Part shown: piece after piece, positions 8,501-17,029 of the stretch
Layout: the number at the start of each line of letters is the position of its first letter
Position numbering within the stretch: the stretch's first letter is position 1
Source of the DNA: Vreelandella stevensii S18214
Lineage (GTDB): Bacteria; Pseudomonadota; Gammaproteobacteria; Pseudomonadales; Halomonadaceae
Direction of reading: 5' to 3'
DNA: 61,374 nucleotides
Assembly: GCF_000275725.1 (NCBI RefSeq)
Contig: NZ_AJTS01000014.1
Location: forward strand, 1-61,374
Program-made: the position numbers and the translations under genes
Notes under the pieces: model-generated
The model's input: only the letters and a program-made list of their open reading frames with translations
Database searches by the model: none
What the model was told of the DNA's origin: nothing

Positions 8501-9088
8501 ATGGCTTTAACGCCGCATACCATTGCCGAGCATATTTCAGGAACGGTGAAGCAGCTGCGCAAGGAGCGGGGCTGGAGCCTCGATCGCGCGGCCAGTGAAA
8601 CCGGGGTCAGCAAGGCGATGCTGGGGCAGATCGAACGTGGGGAGTCGAGCCCCACGGTGGCCACCTTGTGGAAGATCGCCAGCGGGTTTCGGGTGTCGTT
8701 TTCTACCCTGTTCGACAGTGACAAGCCCGCGCTGGGCGAGCTGCATCGGGATGGGTGGGAGTCGGTGTGGGGGGATGACAGCGCGGGCATGCAGGCGCGC
8801 CTGCTGTTCCCCTACGACCCCCTGCTGGGGTTCGAGATGTTCCTGATCGAGTTGGCCCCGGGGGCCATGAGCGAATCCACGGCCCATGCCAGCGGCGTGG
8901 TGGAGCACATCGTGGTGGTGGAAGGCGAGATGGAGCTGCGCATCGACGAGCGCTGGCAAACCCTGGGCGTTGGCGAGGGGCTGCGCTTTTTCGCGGACCG
9001 GCCCCACGCCATGCGCAACAACGGTACGTCGCGGTTACGCTTTCACGATGTGATTCACTACCTGCCGGGGGCGGCCTCCGGGGCCTGA
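8501..9088 (+). CDS. XRE family regulator with C-terminal cupin
   Basis: Start chosen at the ATG after CAGGAGAGTCGC. Residues about 10-65 form an HTH_3 domain ([35 protein letters not shown]), and residues about 115-190 form a cupin_2 sensor ([39 protein letters not shown]). This architecture typifies local regulators of neighbouring transport or catabolic genes. It is divergent from benE and likely controls benE and itself through the two palindromes. Its 3' end overlaps nfo by 31 bases in convergent orientation. Confidence 0.9.
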   Translation: MALTPHTIAEHISGTVKQLRKERGWSLDRAASETGVSKAMLGQIERGESSPTVATLWKIASGFRVSFSTLFDSDKPALGELHRDGWESVWGDDSAGMQARLLFPYDPLLGFEMFLIELAPGAMSESTAHASGVVEHIVVVEGEMELRIDERWQTLGVGEGLRFFADRPHAMRNNGTSRLRFHDVIHYLPGAASGA

Positions 9089-9918
9089 GCGCGCAGCCAA
9101 TTCAGCTCGTCGGCCCAGATCTCGGGCTCGATGGTTTCGAGAATCATGGGAATACCATCGATGCGCGCATCCTGCATGATCGTGGTGAAGGCCGCCAGGC
9201 CAATGTTGCCTTGCCCCAGGCTGTGGTGCCGATCCACACGGCTGGCGAAGGCGCTTTTGGCATCGTTGAGGTGCATGCCGCGCAGATATTCGAACCCCAC
9301 CACGCTGCCCAGTTCGTCCAGCGTGGCGCGGGTCGCTTCGGCGCTGCGCAGGTCGTAGCCTGCGGCAAAGGCGTGGCAGGTGTCGATGCAAACGCCGACC
9401 CGGCGCTTGTCGTCCACCTGCTCGATGATGCTGGCCAGATGTTCGAAGCGCCAGCCCAGGTTGGTGCCCTGGCCTGCGGTGTTTTCGATGACCGCGGTCA
9501 CGCCCTGAGTGGCATCCAGAGCCAGGTTGATGGATTCGGCAATGCGCGACAGGCAGTCGGCTTCGCTGATCTTGTTCAAATGGCTGCCGGGGTGGAAGTT
9601 CAGCAGCGTCAGGCCCAACTGCTCGCAGCGCTGCATCTCATCGATGAAGGCGGCCCGCGACTTGTCGAGGCCCTCCGCCTCAGGGTGCCCCAGATTGATC
9701 AGGTAGCTGTCGTGGGGCAGGATCTGCGCTGGCGCGAAGCCATGGACGCGGCACGCCCGCTTGAAGGCTGCGATGGCCTCGTCAGTGAGCGGTTTGCCCT
9801 GCCACTGACGCTGGTTTTTGGTAAACAGGGCAAACGCCGTCGCCCCGATCTCCACCGCGCGCTGCACGGCCTGATCAGCGCCACCGGCCGCGCTGACATG
9901 GGCACCAAGATACTTCAT
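9058..9918 (-). CDS. nfo: Endonuclease IV (AP endonuclease)
   Basis: Cuts DNA at abasic sites during base excision repair, using a three-metal site. The family signatures are all present: [13 protein letters not shown] at the start, [42 protein letters not shown] and ILETIEPE near the end. The 286-residue length matches E. coli Nfo. The ATG at 9918 is preceded by AGAAGGATGACA; the long frame further upstream runs into the GDPD gene and is not real. It starts 2 bases after the GDPD stop, so the pair is an operon. Confidence 0.95.
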   Translation of the reverse strand: MKYLGAHVSAAGGADQAVQRAVEIGATAFALFTKNQRQWQGKPLTDEAIAAFKRACRVHGFAPAQILPHDSYLINLGHPEAEGLDKSRAAFIDEMQRCEQLGLTLLNFHPGSHLNKISEADCLSRIAESINLALDATQGVTAVIENTAGQGTNLGWRFEHLASIIEQVDDKRRVGVCIDTCHAFAAGYDLRSAEATRATLDELGSVVGFEYLRGMHLNDAKSAFASRVDRHHSLGQGNIGLAAFTTIMQDARIDGIPMILETIEPEIWADELNWLRAQAPEAAPGR

Positions 9919-9920
9919 TG

Positions 9921-10685
9921 TCATCCTTCTTTTCGGTTGTCGAGATAGCGCTGGAAAGCGGCTGGTTCGTCGGTAATGGCACTGTTGATGCCCCAGGCCC
10001 AGCGGCTTTGAAACGCACTGGGATCGTTGGCGGTATAACACAGGATCTGATAGCCATCCCGGCGCATGGCAGCGGCCTGGGTGCGCTTCAGCCGGGGCCA
10101 GTGGGGGTGAATGCTGAACGCCTGGATGGCGGCACATTGGGCGCGCCACTGCTTGGGTAAACTGCCGTAAAGCGCGCCCAGGGCGAGAGCTTCTCGGGGC
10201 GCATGCCGACGGCTGTGGGCCAGTGCGGCCCCGTCAAAAGAGGAGACGATGCAGCGCTCGGCAGGTAGCGCTGCCAGCAGCATGGGCAGCACCGCATCGA
10301 CCAGGGTAATGGGGTCGCGCCCCTTGTTGACCTTGATTTCCAGATTGACGCCCATTTCCAGCTCATTCAGCAGCGCCAGCATGGCCTCCAGGTTGGCCAT
10401 GCGCTCCCCCGCAAAGCGGTCGCCGAACCAGCTGCCCACATCCAGCGCCTGGGCCTGGCGCCAGGTCATGCTGGCCAGCTCGCCGCGCCCGTCCGAACAG
10501 CGGCTTACATCGCTGTCGTGCCAGATCACGGGCATGCCGTCCCCCAGCAGTTGAACATCCAGCTCAACCCAGCGCGCCCCCGCCTGATGAGCGGCGCGCA
10601 CGGCGGTGAGGGTGTTTTCGGGGGCGGCCGCAGAGTAGCCGCGGTGGGCAATCAGGGTGGGTACTTCAATGGCAGGGTGGGTCAT
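9921..10685 (-). CDS. ugpQ: Glycerophosphodiester phosphodiesterase
   Basis: Hydrolyses glycerophosphodiesters to glycerol 3-phosphate and an alcohol. Visible motifs: [18 protein letters not shown] (catalytic His-Arg), [18 protein letters not shown] (Glu, Asp and catalytic His), VNLEIK and a late CYTANDP. At 254 residues without a signal peptide it matches the cytosolic UgpQ type. It is translated just ahead of nfo. The product could feed the glycerol 3-phosphate pathway encoded later in the window, though there is no physical link. Confidence 0.9.
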   Translation of the reverse strand: MTHPAIEVPTLIAHRGYSAAAPENTLTAVRAAHQAGARWVELDVQLLGDGMPVIWHDSDVSRCSDGRGELASMTWRQAQALDVGSWFGDRFAGERMANLEAMLALLNELEMGVNLEIKVNKGRDPITLVDAVLPMLLAALPAERCIVSSFDGAALAHSRRHAPREALALGALYGSLPKQWRAQCAAIQAFSIHPHWPRLKRTQAAAMRRDGYQILCYTANDPSAFQSRWAWGINSAITDEPAAFQRYLDNRKEG

Positions 10686-10875
10686 GGACGATCCGTCTTG
10701 TGGTGACCAGGCGTGTTATAAAATGGCCCTTAGTCTAGCATGTACCCGTGACAGGCGTGTGTCGGCCAGAGGATTGGACGACTTGATTTCAGCGCCCCGA
10801 CGCGGTTGGATAGCGGACCCGTGCCGTCCCCGTCATGTGTTTTCGGTCAGCGGTATTCAACGCGATCATTCACGG

Positions 10876-10901
10876 CAAACGATAATTCATAACAAACGAT
10901 A
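10876..10901. repeat. Pair of CAAACGATA direct repeats before qor
   Basis: CAAACGATA occurs twice with a 17-bp period about 30 bases before the qor start, between the divergent GDPD and qor genes. It may be a regulator site; no regulator gene is adjacent. Confidence 0.4.
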
Positions 10902-10929
10902 CCCCATCGCCAATCACAGGAGTTTTTTG

Positions 10930-11907
10930 ATGTCCAAGCGTATTCAGTTTTCCACTACCGGTGGCTCCGACGTACTCGAGTGGGTCGAGGTCGAGCCTGT
11001 CGCACCGGCTGCCGGTGAAGTTCGTATCGCCAACAAGGCCGTTGGCCTGAACTTCATCGATATCTATTTCCGCACAGGCTTGTACCCGGCCCCCAGCATG
11101 CCTTCTGGCCTGGGCACCGAGGGCGCAGGCATCGTCGATGCGGTGGGCGAGGGCGTCACGCATCTCAAGGTAGGTGACCGCGTGGCGTATGCCCAGGGCC
11201 CGCTGGGCGCCTACGCCGAGCTGCACACGCTGCCCGCGGCCAAGGTGGTCAAGCTGCCGGATTTCATCGACTTCGAAACGGCGGCGGCCAGTATGCTGAA
11301 AGGCTTGACGGTGCAGTACCTGCTGCGTCAAACCCAGCCGCTCAAGGGCGGCGAGACCATTCTGTTCCACGCGGCGGCCGGGGGCGTGGGCTCGATTGCC
11401 TGCCAGTGGGCCAAGGCGCTGGGCGTGAAGCTGATCGGCACCGTCAGCTCTCAGGAGAAGGCTGACCTGGCCATGGCCAATGGCGCCTGGGCCACCATCA
11501 ACTACACCGAAGAGAACGTCGTCGAGCGGGTGCGCGAGCTGACCAACGGTGAAATGTGTGATGTGGTGTACGACTCCGTGGGCAAGGACACTTGGGAGAT
11601 GTCGCTGGATTGTCTCAAGCCGCGCTCGCTGATGGTCAGCTTTGGTAACGCGTCCGGCCCGGTGGACGGCGTTAATATCGGTATCCTGAATCAAAAGGGA
11701 TCGCTGTTCGTCACGCGGCCCAGCCTGAACGGCTATGCGGATACCCGCGAGCGGCTGGAAATGATGTGCGAAGAGTTCTTCGCCATGATCGAAAGCGGCA
11801 AGATTCGCATCGATGTCGCCAACCGCTACCCCTTGCAGGAAGCAGGCAAGGCCCAGGATGCGCTGCAGAGCCGCAAGACGACCGGCTCGACCATTCTGCT
11901 GCCTTGA
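10930..11907 (+). CDS. qor: NADPH:quinone oxidoreductase, zeta-crystallin type
   Basis: A zinc-free medium-chain dehydrogenase/reductase of 325 residues that reduces quinones with NADPH. Motifs: GLNFIDIYFRTGLYP, GTEGAGIVDAVGEGV, the Rossmann segment HAAAGGVGSIACQWAKALG near residue 146, and the conserved ending LQSRKTTGSTILLP. Start at the ATG after CACAGGAG; an upstream in-frame extension lacks a ribosome site and covers the divergent promoter region. Length and motifs match E. coli QorA. Confidence 0.93.
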   Translation: MSKRIQFSTTGGSDVLEWVEVEPVAPAAGEVRIANKAVGLNFIDIYFRTGLYPAPSMPSGLGTEGAGIVDAVGEGVTHLKVGDRVAYAQGPLGAYAELHTLPAAKVVKLPDFIDFETAAASMLKGLTVQYLLRQTQPLKGGETILFHAAAGGVGSIACQWAKALGVKLIGTVSSQEKADLAMANGAWATINYTEENVVERVRELTNGEMCDVVYDSVGKDTWEMSLDCLKPRSLMVSFGNASGPVDGVNIGILNQKGSLFVTRPSLNGYADTRERLEMMCEEFFAMIESGKIRIDVANRYPLQEAGKAQDALQSRKTTGSTILLP

Positions 11908-11928
11908 GCCGCTCGCCTGAGCCGGGGG

Positions 11929-12825
11929 TTAGTCCACGTCGACATAGGCCCCCAGCTGGCGCATGCGCCGCTCGAAGCTGGCCACGTTATCCACCAGCTG
12001 GTCGGGGCCGACGGCCACGCACTCAGCCAGAATCGCTTCGCTGAGCGTAATGGCCGAGAGCAGCGACGGAAAGAAGTGAGGCGTGGCGTTGGCGACGGTG
12101 AAGGTCACGCTGGCGCCAGGCACCAGCGGTGAGCGCAGGGTGTCGGTGACCACGATGGCCTGCACGCCGTTGGCGCGGGCAATCTCCAGCGCCTTGACCG
12201 TTTCGGCGCAGTAAGGCTCGAAGCCGAAAGCCACCACCACGTCCTGTTCGTCGAAGGGCGCCAGCTCCGTCAGGAGCCCGCCCTCCTGTCCGCGAATCAG
12301 CGTCACGTCGGGCATGGCGATACGCCCCACGTAGGCAAAGTGGTAAGCGCAGGCAAAGGTATCGCGAAAGCCGATCACGGCCACCCGACGAGCCGCCAGT
12401 ATGCGCTCCGCGGCGTCTTTTACCCGCGCTTGGTTATCCGCCGTGAAGAGTCTGCCAATGTTGTCGAAAGCGGCATCACCCACCTCCACGAACAGCGCCT
12501 CTTGCGGGTTGCGAACCTGCTGCTTGAGCCGACTGGCACGGCCGCTCAGCTCGACCGGTGCAGCCTGCACCGCCGATTGAAAAACCTCCCGAAACGACTC
12601 GTAACTCTCGAAGCCCAGCCGCTTGGCCAGTCGAACCAGAGTGGAAGGCGTCACCGACGCGGCCTGGGCCGTTTTACGCACTGACTGAAACGCCATTTCC
12701 GTCGGGTGTTCCAGCACATAGCTGGCCGCCCGTTTGAGCTGTGGGCTGAGCGTGGCGTAGTGCTCGGCCAGCTGCCGGTGGACGCTTTCCAGGTCGGGCG
12801 CAGGGCGGGTGGCGTGGTCAGGCAT
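11929..12825 (-). CDS. MurR/RpiR family transcriptional regulator
   Basis: N-terminal HTH_6 domain (KTAQAASVTPSTLVRLAKRLGFESYESFREVF near residues 50-80) followed by a SIS domain (AERILAARRVAVIGFRD... LLTELAPFDEQDVVVAFGFEPYCAET). SIS domains sense sugar phosphates or other small effectors. The ATG at 12825 follows GAGAG and gives the normal start; a 19-codon extension is possible but poorly supported. It is divergent from the acyl-CoA operon and separated from it by 180 bases that contain a long inverted repeat, so it likely regulates that operon. Confidence 0.88.
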   Translation of the reverse strand: MPDHATRPAPDLESVHRQLAEHYATLSPQLKRAASYVLEHPTEMAFQSVRKTAQAASVTPSTLVRLAKRLGFESYESFREVFQSAVQAAPVELSGRASRLKQQVRNPQEALFVEVGDAAFDNIGRLFTADNQARVKDAAERILAARRVAVIGFRDTFACAYHFAYVGRIAMPDVTLIRGQEGGLLTELAPFDEQDVVVAFGFEPYCAETVKALEIARANGVQAIVVTDTLRSPLVPGASVTFTVANATPHFFPSLLSAITLSEAILAECVAVGPDQLVDNVASFERRMRQLGAYVDVD

Positions 12826-12847
12826 GGGACTCTCTTTGATGAGGTGT

Positions 12848-12876
12848 AAAACATTTGTGCCAATGATAAATGTTTT
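12848..12876. promoter_or_regulatory. Inverted repeat, candidate RpiR operator
   Basis: Perfect 9-bp arms AAAACATTT and AAATGTTTT are separated by 11 bases, 23 bases upstream of the regulator start and in the divergent region shared with the enoyl-CoA hydratase operon. The layout suits autoregulation plus control of the operon. Confidence 0.55.
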
Positions 12877-13005
12877 TGTCACGAATGTATTGATTATCCC
12901 CCAGCAGTGTCCTATCGTTCGGCAGTACGTTTGTTTCTCTTTTTTTATTTAAAGGAACAATCGTTTCCTTATTTGCTTTTTCCGAACGAGGTTACCAACA
13001 GCATC

Positions 13006-13815
13006 ATGTCTGCCGACGCGCCCGCGCTGCCCACCTATGAAACGCTCCTGATCTCTCTGGATGAACACGTGCTGACCCTGCGGTTCAACCGACCCCACCG
13101 GCTGAACGCGGTGATTGAAACCCTTTATGAAGAGCTGCTCGATGCCCTGCGCTTTGCCCAGCGCGCAGCGCAGGTAAGAGCGGTGATCCTGACCGGAGAG
13201 GGACGCGCCTTTTGTGTCGGCGCGGACATGAAAGCCCATGGCAGTGCACAGCGCTCGCTGTTTCAGCGGCGGGCTTATCTGCAGTTGGGCAATGATGTCT
13301 GTGAAGCCATCGACCAGCTGGGTAAGCCGGTGGTGGCGGCCGTGAATGGCTATGCCTTGGGGGCGGGGGCAGAAATGGCCGTGGCCTGTGATTTCATCGT
13401 CATGGCTGAGGATGCCCAGATCGGCTTTCCGGAAACCAGTATTGGCACCTGTGTCGGGGGCGGTGTTTCGAAGCGTCTGCCGCAGTGGGTGGGTCTGGGC
13501 CAGGCGCGCCGCCTGCTGTATCTGGGCGACCGCATCGATGGCGTGGAGGCCACTCGGATCGGTCTGGCACTGGCCAACCATCCGGGAGCCGAGCTGATGG
13601 CCCAGGCCCAGGCGCTGGCTACTCGGCTGGCCGGGCAGGCGCCGGTCTCCATGGCGATGCTCAAGCCGCTGCTCAATCGCGCCAGCGAAACCAGCATGGA
13701 AAGCCAGCTTCAGCAGGAGCTGGACGCCGTGTTTACCTGCTCGATCACCGACGATTGGCAAGAAGGGGTCGATGCCTTTGCCGCACGACGTGCCCCGCGT
13801 TTTCAGGGCAAATGA
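13006..13815 (+). CDS. Enoyl-CoA hydratase/isomerase family protein
   Basis: A crotonase-fold protein of 269 residues. The oxyanion-hole strands are visible (RAFCVGADMKAHG near 68 and VNGYALGAGAEMAVACDF near 108), as is the acidic catalytic position in IGFPETSIGTCVGGGVSKRLP. It may hydrate or cleave an acyl-CoA formed by the synthetase encoded next. The ATG at 13006 gives a normal N-terminus; an in-frame extension back to 12907 lies in the promoter region. First gene of an operon with the NDP-forming synthetase and a second hydratase. Confidence 0.87.
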   Translation: MSADAPALPTYETLLISLDEHVLTLRFNRPHRLNAVIETLYEELLDALRFAQRAAQVRAVILTGEGRAFCVGADMKAHGSAQRSLFQRRAYLQLGNDVCEAIDQLGKPVVAAVNGYALGAGAEMAVACDFIVMAEDAQIGFPETSIGTCVGGGVSKRLPQWVGLGQARRLLYLGDRIDGVEATRIGLALANHPGAELMAQAQALATRLAGQAPVSMAMLKPLLNRASETSMESQLQQELDAVFTCSITDDWQEGVDAFAARRAPRFQGK

Positions 13816-13870
13816 GCCGGCTGCCACCCTGCAATCCTTTTATCGTCCGTTTCGCCCTACAGGTCACGTC

Positions 13871-16042
13871 ATGAACCGCTTCAACGAATCACACGGCTCC
13901 CGCAGCCCGCTGCACACACTGCTTTCCCCAACGGGTATCGCTATTGTCGGTGCCTCTGCCGACCCGACCAAGCGCGGCTATAAAGCCCTGCTGGGGTTGA
14001 TCAAGGGCGGCTATGAGGGGGCGATCTACCCCATCAACCCCAAGGCGGAGCAGATCCTCGACATTCCGGCCTGGCCCTCACTGGCGGACATGCCGGGTAC
14101 GCCGGAGCTGGCTCTGTTGTGTACCCCGGCTGCCAGTGTACCGACGCTGATTGCCGAATGTGGCCGTCAGGGGATCAAGGGCGCGGTAGTGCTGGCTAGC
14201 GGGTTCGGCGAAACCGGGGCGGCGGGTGCTGCCCTGGAGGAAGCGATGATGGCGGCGGCCGAGGCGCATGGGGTGCGCATCATCGGCCCCAACACCTCCG
14301 GTCTGTTCAACCTGCATCAGCGCATCAACCTGCTGGACCTGACCAATGTCAGGGCAGGCGATATCGGTATCGTCTCGCAATCGGGCAATATGCTGCTGGC
14401 GCTGGCCCTGGAAGCACAGCATAACGGCCAGGTGGGGTTCAGTAGCTATATTGGCCCCGGTAACCAAAGCGACATTGGTTTCAACGACTACCTGCGCTAT
14501 CTCGGTGAGGACCCGCATACCCGAGTGGCGACCCTGTACGTGGAAGGGTTTCGGGATGGACGGCGCTTTCTGGACGTGGCCCGCCAGGTCACGGCGCACA
14601 AGCCGGTGGTGGTGTACAAATCCGGCGCCACCGAGCAGGGGCAAAAAGCGGCCAGCTCGCACACCGGCGCCCTGGCAGGCAGCTACCAGATGACGGTAGA
14701 CCTGCTGCGTCAGGTGGGTGTCAGCGTGGTGCAGTACTCCGACGAGATCCTGCCGGTTGCCGAAGGCCTGGGGCAGTTGCAGCAGGCGCCCGGCAAGCGG
14801 GTCGCGGTGATTTCCGACGGCGGCGGCCAGGCCACCATCGCCGCCGACCGGCTCGCCGAAGCCGGGCTGAGCCTGGCGATGCTGGCACCGTCAACGCGTC
14901 ACGCTCTGGAAGAGGTGCTGCTTCCTCAGGCGGCGCTGGACAACCCTGTGGATGTGGCGGGCTCCTCGGATGCCTGCCCGTCGCTGCTGGCTCGCTGTGT
15001 CGAGATCGTGATGGCCGACCCCGGCGTCGACAGCGTCTTCCTGGTGGGCATGTTGGGTGGCTACAGCCTGCGGTTTTCCGAGTCGCTGGCCGACGATGAG
15101 CTGCAGGGGGCAAAGCAACTGCTGACGTTGGCCCAGGGCAGCGAAAAGCCGTTGGTGGTGTACAGCCTGTACGCGCCCATCAAGCCGCCTGCGCTACGCC
15201 ACCTGCATGAATCAGGGCTGCCGGTGTATGCCTCCATCGAACACGCGGTCAGGGTGTTGGCGGCGCTGGGCGAGCGAGGCGAGTACCTGACGCAGGCTCG
15301 ACGCCTGGAGACGGCCTGGCAGCCTACGGCCAAGGGAGCCGCGCTGCTCGCTGGGGCCCGAGCGGAAGGGCGCGACCTGTTCGAGTTCGAAGCCAAGGCA
15401 CTGTTGGCCGAACACGGCATTGCCGTGCCCCCACAGTGGTGGGTAAGCCAGTCCGATGAGCTGACATCGGTCATCGAACAGGCCGGCCAGCAGCCCTTGG
15501 CCATGAAGGTGGTGTCGCGGGACATTCTGCACAAATCCGATGCGGGCGGCGTCAAGCTCCACCTGAGCGGGGAAGAGGCGCTGCGCGAGGCGTTCCAGGC
15601 CATCCAGCACAATGCCCATGCCTACGACCCCCGGGCCCGCTTCGAAGGCGTGCTGGTGAGCCCCATGGCCCAGCCAGGGGTCGAAGTGATCATCGGCATG
15701 TTCCGTGACCCGGTATTCGGGCCGGTGGTGATGTTTGGCCTGGGCGGCATTTTCGTGGAGGTGCTGGAAGACGTTGCCTTCCGGGCTCTGCCGCTGAGCG
15801 AGCGGGACGCCTACGCCATGGTGGAACAGATCAAGGCGCAGAAAGTCCTCGACGGCGTGCGCGGCGCTGCCGGTGTGGACAAACCGGCCCTGGTGGCTCT
15901 GCTGATGCAGGTCTCGCGGCTGGTGGAGGCCTACCCCGAGATTCAGGAACTCGACTTGAACCCCGTGCTGGCCTATCCGCAGGGGCACCCTACCGGGTAT
16001 GCCATCGTGGATGCCCGCATTATCGTGGAGCGCGACCAATGA
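13871..16042 (+). CDS. Acyl-CoA synthetase, NDP-forming (ACD/Pat-like)
   Basis: A 723-residue fusion of alpha and beta subunits. The CoA-binding Rossmann part starts at LLSPTGIAIVGASADPTKRGYKAL; the phosphohistidine lies in KAASSHTGALAGS (near residue 265). The ATP-grasp part begins near FEAKALLAEHGIAVPPQ and includes MKVVSRDILHKSDAGGVKLHL and the ending ELDLNPVLAYP. It would couple ATP to ADP conversion with thioester formation. FerA, the feruloyl-CoA synthetase of Sphingobium, belongs to this family and acts with a crotonase-type hydratase, so an aromatic or other unusual acid is a possible substrate (inference). It overlaps the next gene by 4 bases. Confidence 0.88.
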   Translation: MNRFNESHGSRSPLHTLLSPTGIAIVGASADPTKRGYKALLGLIKGGYEGAIYPINPKAEQILDIPAWPSLADMPGTPELALLCTPAASVPTLIAECGRQGIKGAVVLASGFGETGAAGAALEEAMMAAAEAHGVRIIGPNTSGLFNLHQRINLLDLTNVRAGDIGIVSQSGNMLLALALEAQHNGQVGFSSYIGPGNQSDIGFNDYLRYLGEDPHTRVATLYVEGFRDGRRFLDVARQVTAHKPVVVYKSGATEQGQKAASSHTGALAGSYQMTVDLLRQVGVSVVQYSDEILPVAEGLGQLQQAPGKRVAVISDGGGQATIAADRLAEAGLSLAMLAPSTRHALEEVLLPQAALDNPVDVAGSSDACPSLLARCVEIVMADPGVDSVFLVGMLGGYSLRFSESLADDELQGAKQLLTLAQGSEKPLVVYSLYAPIKPPALRHLHESGLPVYASIEHAVRVLAALGERGEYLTQARRLETAWQPTAKGAALLAGARAEGRDLFEFEAKALLAEHGIAVPPQWWVSQSDELTSVIEQAGQQPLAMKVVSRDILHKSDAGGVKLHLSGEEALREAFQAIQHNAHAYDPRARFEGVLVSPMAQPGVEVIIGMFRDPVFGPVVMFGLGGIFVEVLEDVAFRALPLSERDAYAMVEQIKAQKVLDGVRGAAGVDKPALVALLMQVSRLVEAYPEIQELDLNPVLAYPQGHPTGYAIVDARIIVERDQ

Positions 16043-16848
16043 CGATGACGTTGCCCAGCTTGACCGATGCCTCCCTGACGCTGCACGAGCGGGTCGCCAC
16101 GCTGACCTTGAACCGCCATGACGTGCGCAACGCCTTGACCGGCACGGCACTGGTGGATGACATCGTGGCCACGGCTCGTTGGGTCAATGCTTACCCAGAG
16201 GTATCGGTGCTGGTCATCACAGGGGCAGGCAGCGCCTTCTGTGCAGGCGGCAATGTCAAGGACATGGCCAACCGCAGCGGCGACTTCGCTGGCGACGTGG
16301 CAGAAGTCGCCGAGCGTTATCGTCAGGGTATTCAGCGCATGCCGCTGGCGCTTGCCCAGGTGGAAGTGCCGATCATTGCCGCCGTGAATGGTGCGGCCAT
16401 CGGTGCCGGGTTCGACCTGGCCAATATGGCGGATTTACGTATTGCTTCCCGCAAGGCGAGCTTCGGCGAGACGTTTCTCAATCTGGGCATCATTCCCGGC
16501 GATGGCGGTGCCTGGTTCCTGCAGCGCCAGATCGGCTATCAGCGTGCCTTCGAACTGACCCTGTCGGGCCGCGTGATCGATGCCGACGAGGCGCTTGCCT
16601 ACGGCGTCGTGCTGGAAGTGGTCGAGCCTGAACAGCTCATGGAGGCTACCATGGCCCATGCAGCGCGTCTGGCCAGCCAGCCCCCCAAGGCCACACGCCT
16701 GACCAAGCGGCTGATGAAAATGGCACCGGGCATGGAGCTGAAAGCCTTCCTGGATGTTTGCGCCGTGTTCCAAGGGCTGTGCCATAACGAGCCCGAGCAC
16801 CTGGAGGCCGTCGAACGCCTGCTGGCGCGCCTGCATCGCCCCGCCTGA
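16039..16848 (+). CDS. Enoyl-CoA hydratase/isomerase family protein
   Basis: Second crotonase of the operon, 269 residues, translationally coupled to the synthetase by an ATGA overlap. Oxyanion-hole motifs SAFCAGGNVKDMA and VNGAAIGAGFDLANMADLRIA are present, with both acidic positions in FGETFLNLGIIPGDGGAWFLQR, as in true hydratases. It differs clearly from the first hydratase, so the two probably catalyse different steps. A terminator-like hairpin follows. Confidence 0.88.
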   Translation: MTMTLPSLTDASLTLHERVATLTLNRHDVRNALTGTALVDDIVATARWVNAYPEVSVLVITGAGSAFCAGGNVKDMANRSGDFAGDVAEVAERYRQGIQRMPLALAQVEVPIIAAVNGAAIGAGFDLANMADLRIASRKASFGETFLNLGIIPGDGGAWFLQRQIGYQRAFELTLSGRVIDADEALAYGVVLEVVEPEQLMEATMAHAARLASQPPKATRLTKRLMKMAPGMELKAFLDVCAVFQGLCHNEPEHLEAVERLLARLHRPA

Positions 16849-16880
16849 CGCTGAACCTGCACCTCCCCTGGTACGCCTCT

Positions 16881-16903
16881 AACGCTCGGTTTTGCCGAGC
16901 GTT
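16881..16903 (+). terminator. Rho-independent terminator of the acyl-CoA operon
   Basis: Arms AACGCTCGG and CCGAGCGTT with a TTTTG loop, followed by a short T tract. It lies 32 bases after the second hydratase. Confidence 0.7.
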
Positions 16904-17029
16904 TTGCGGCTCCCTGCGCAGTGAATGACGGTTGTTCAGAGGCTGTACGGCCTGCTTGTGATCGTCTAATGTAATGAGAAGATGGCGGAGGGAGTCGCGC
17001 CGCTGTAACGCTCAGGGAGATGGCACTCT

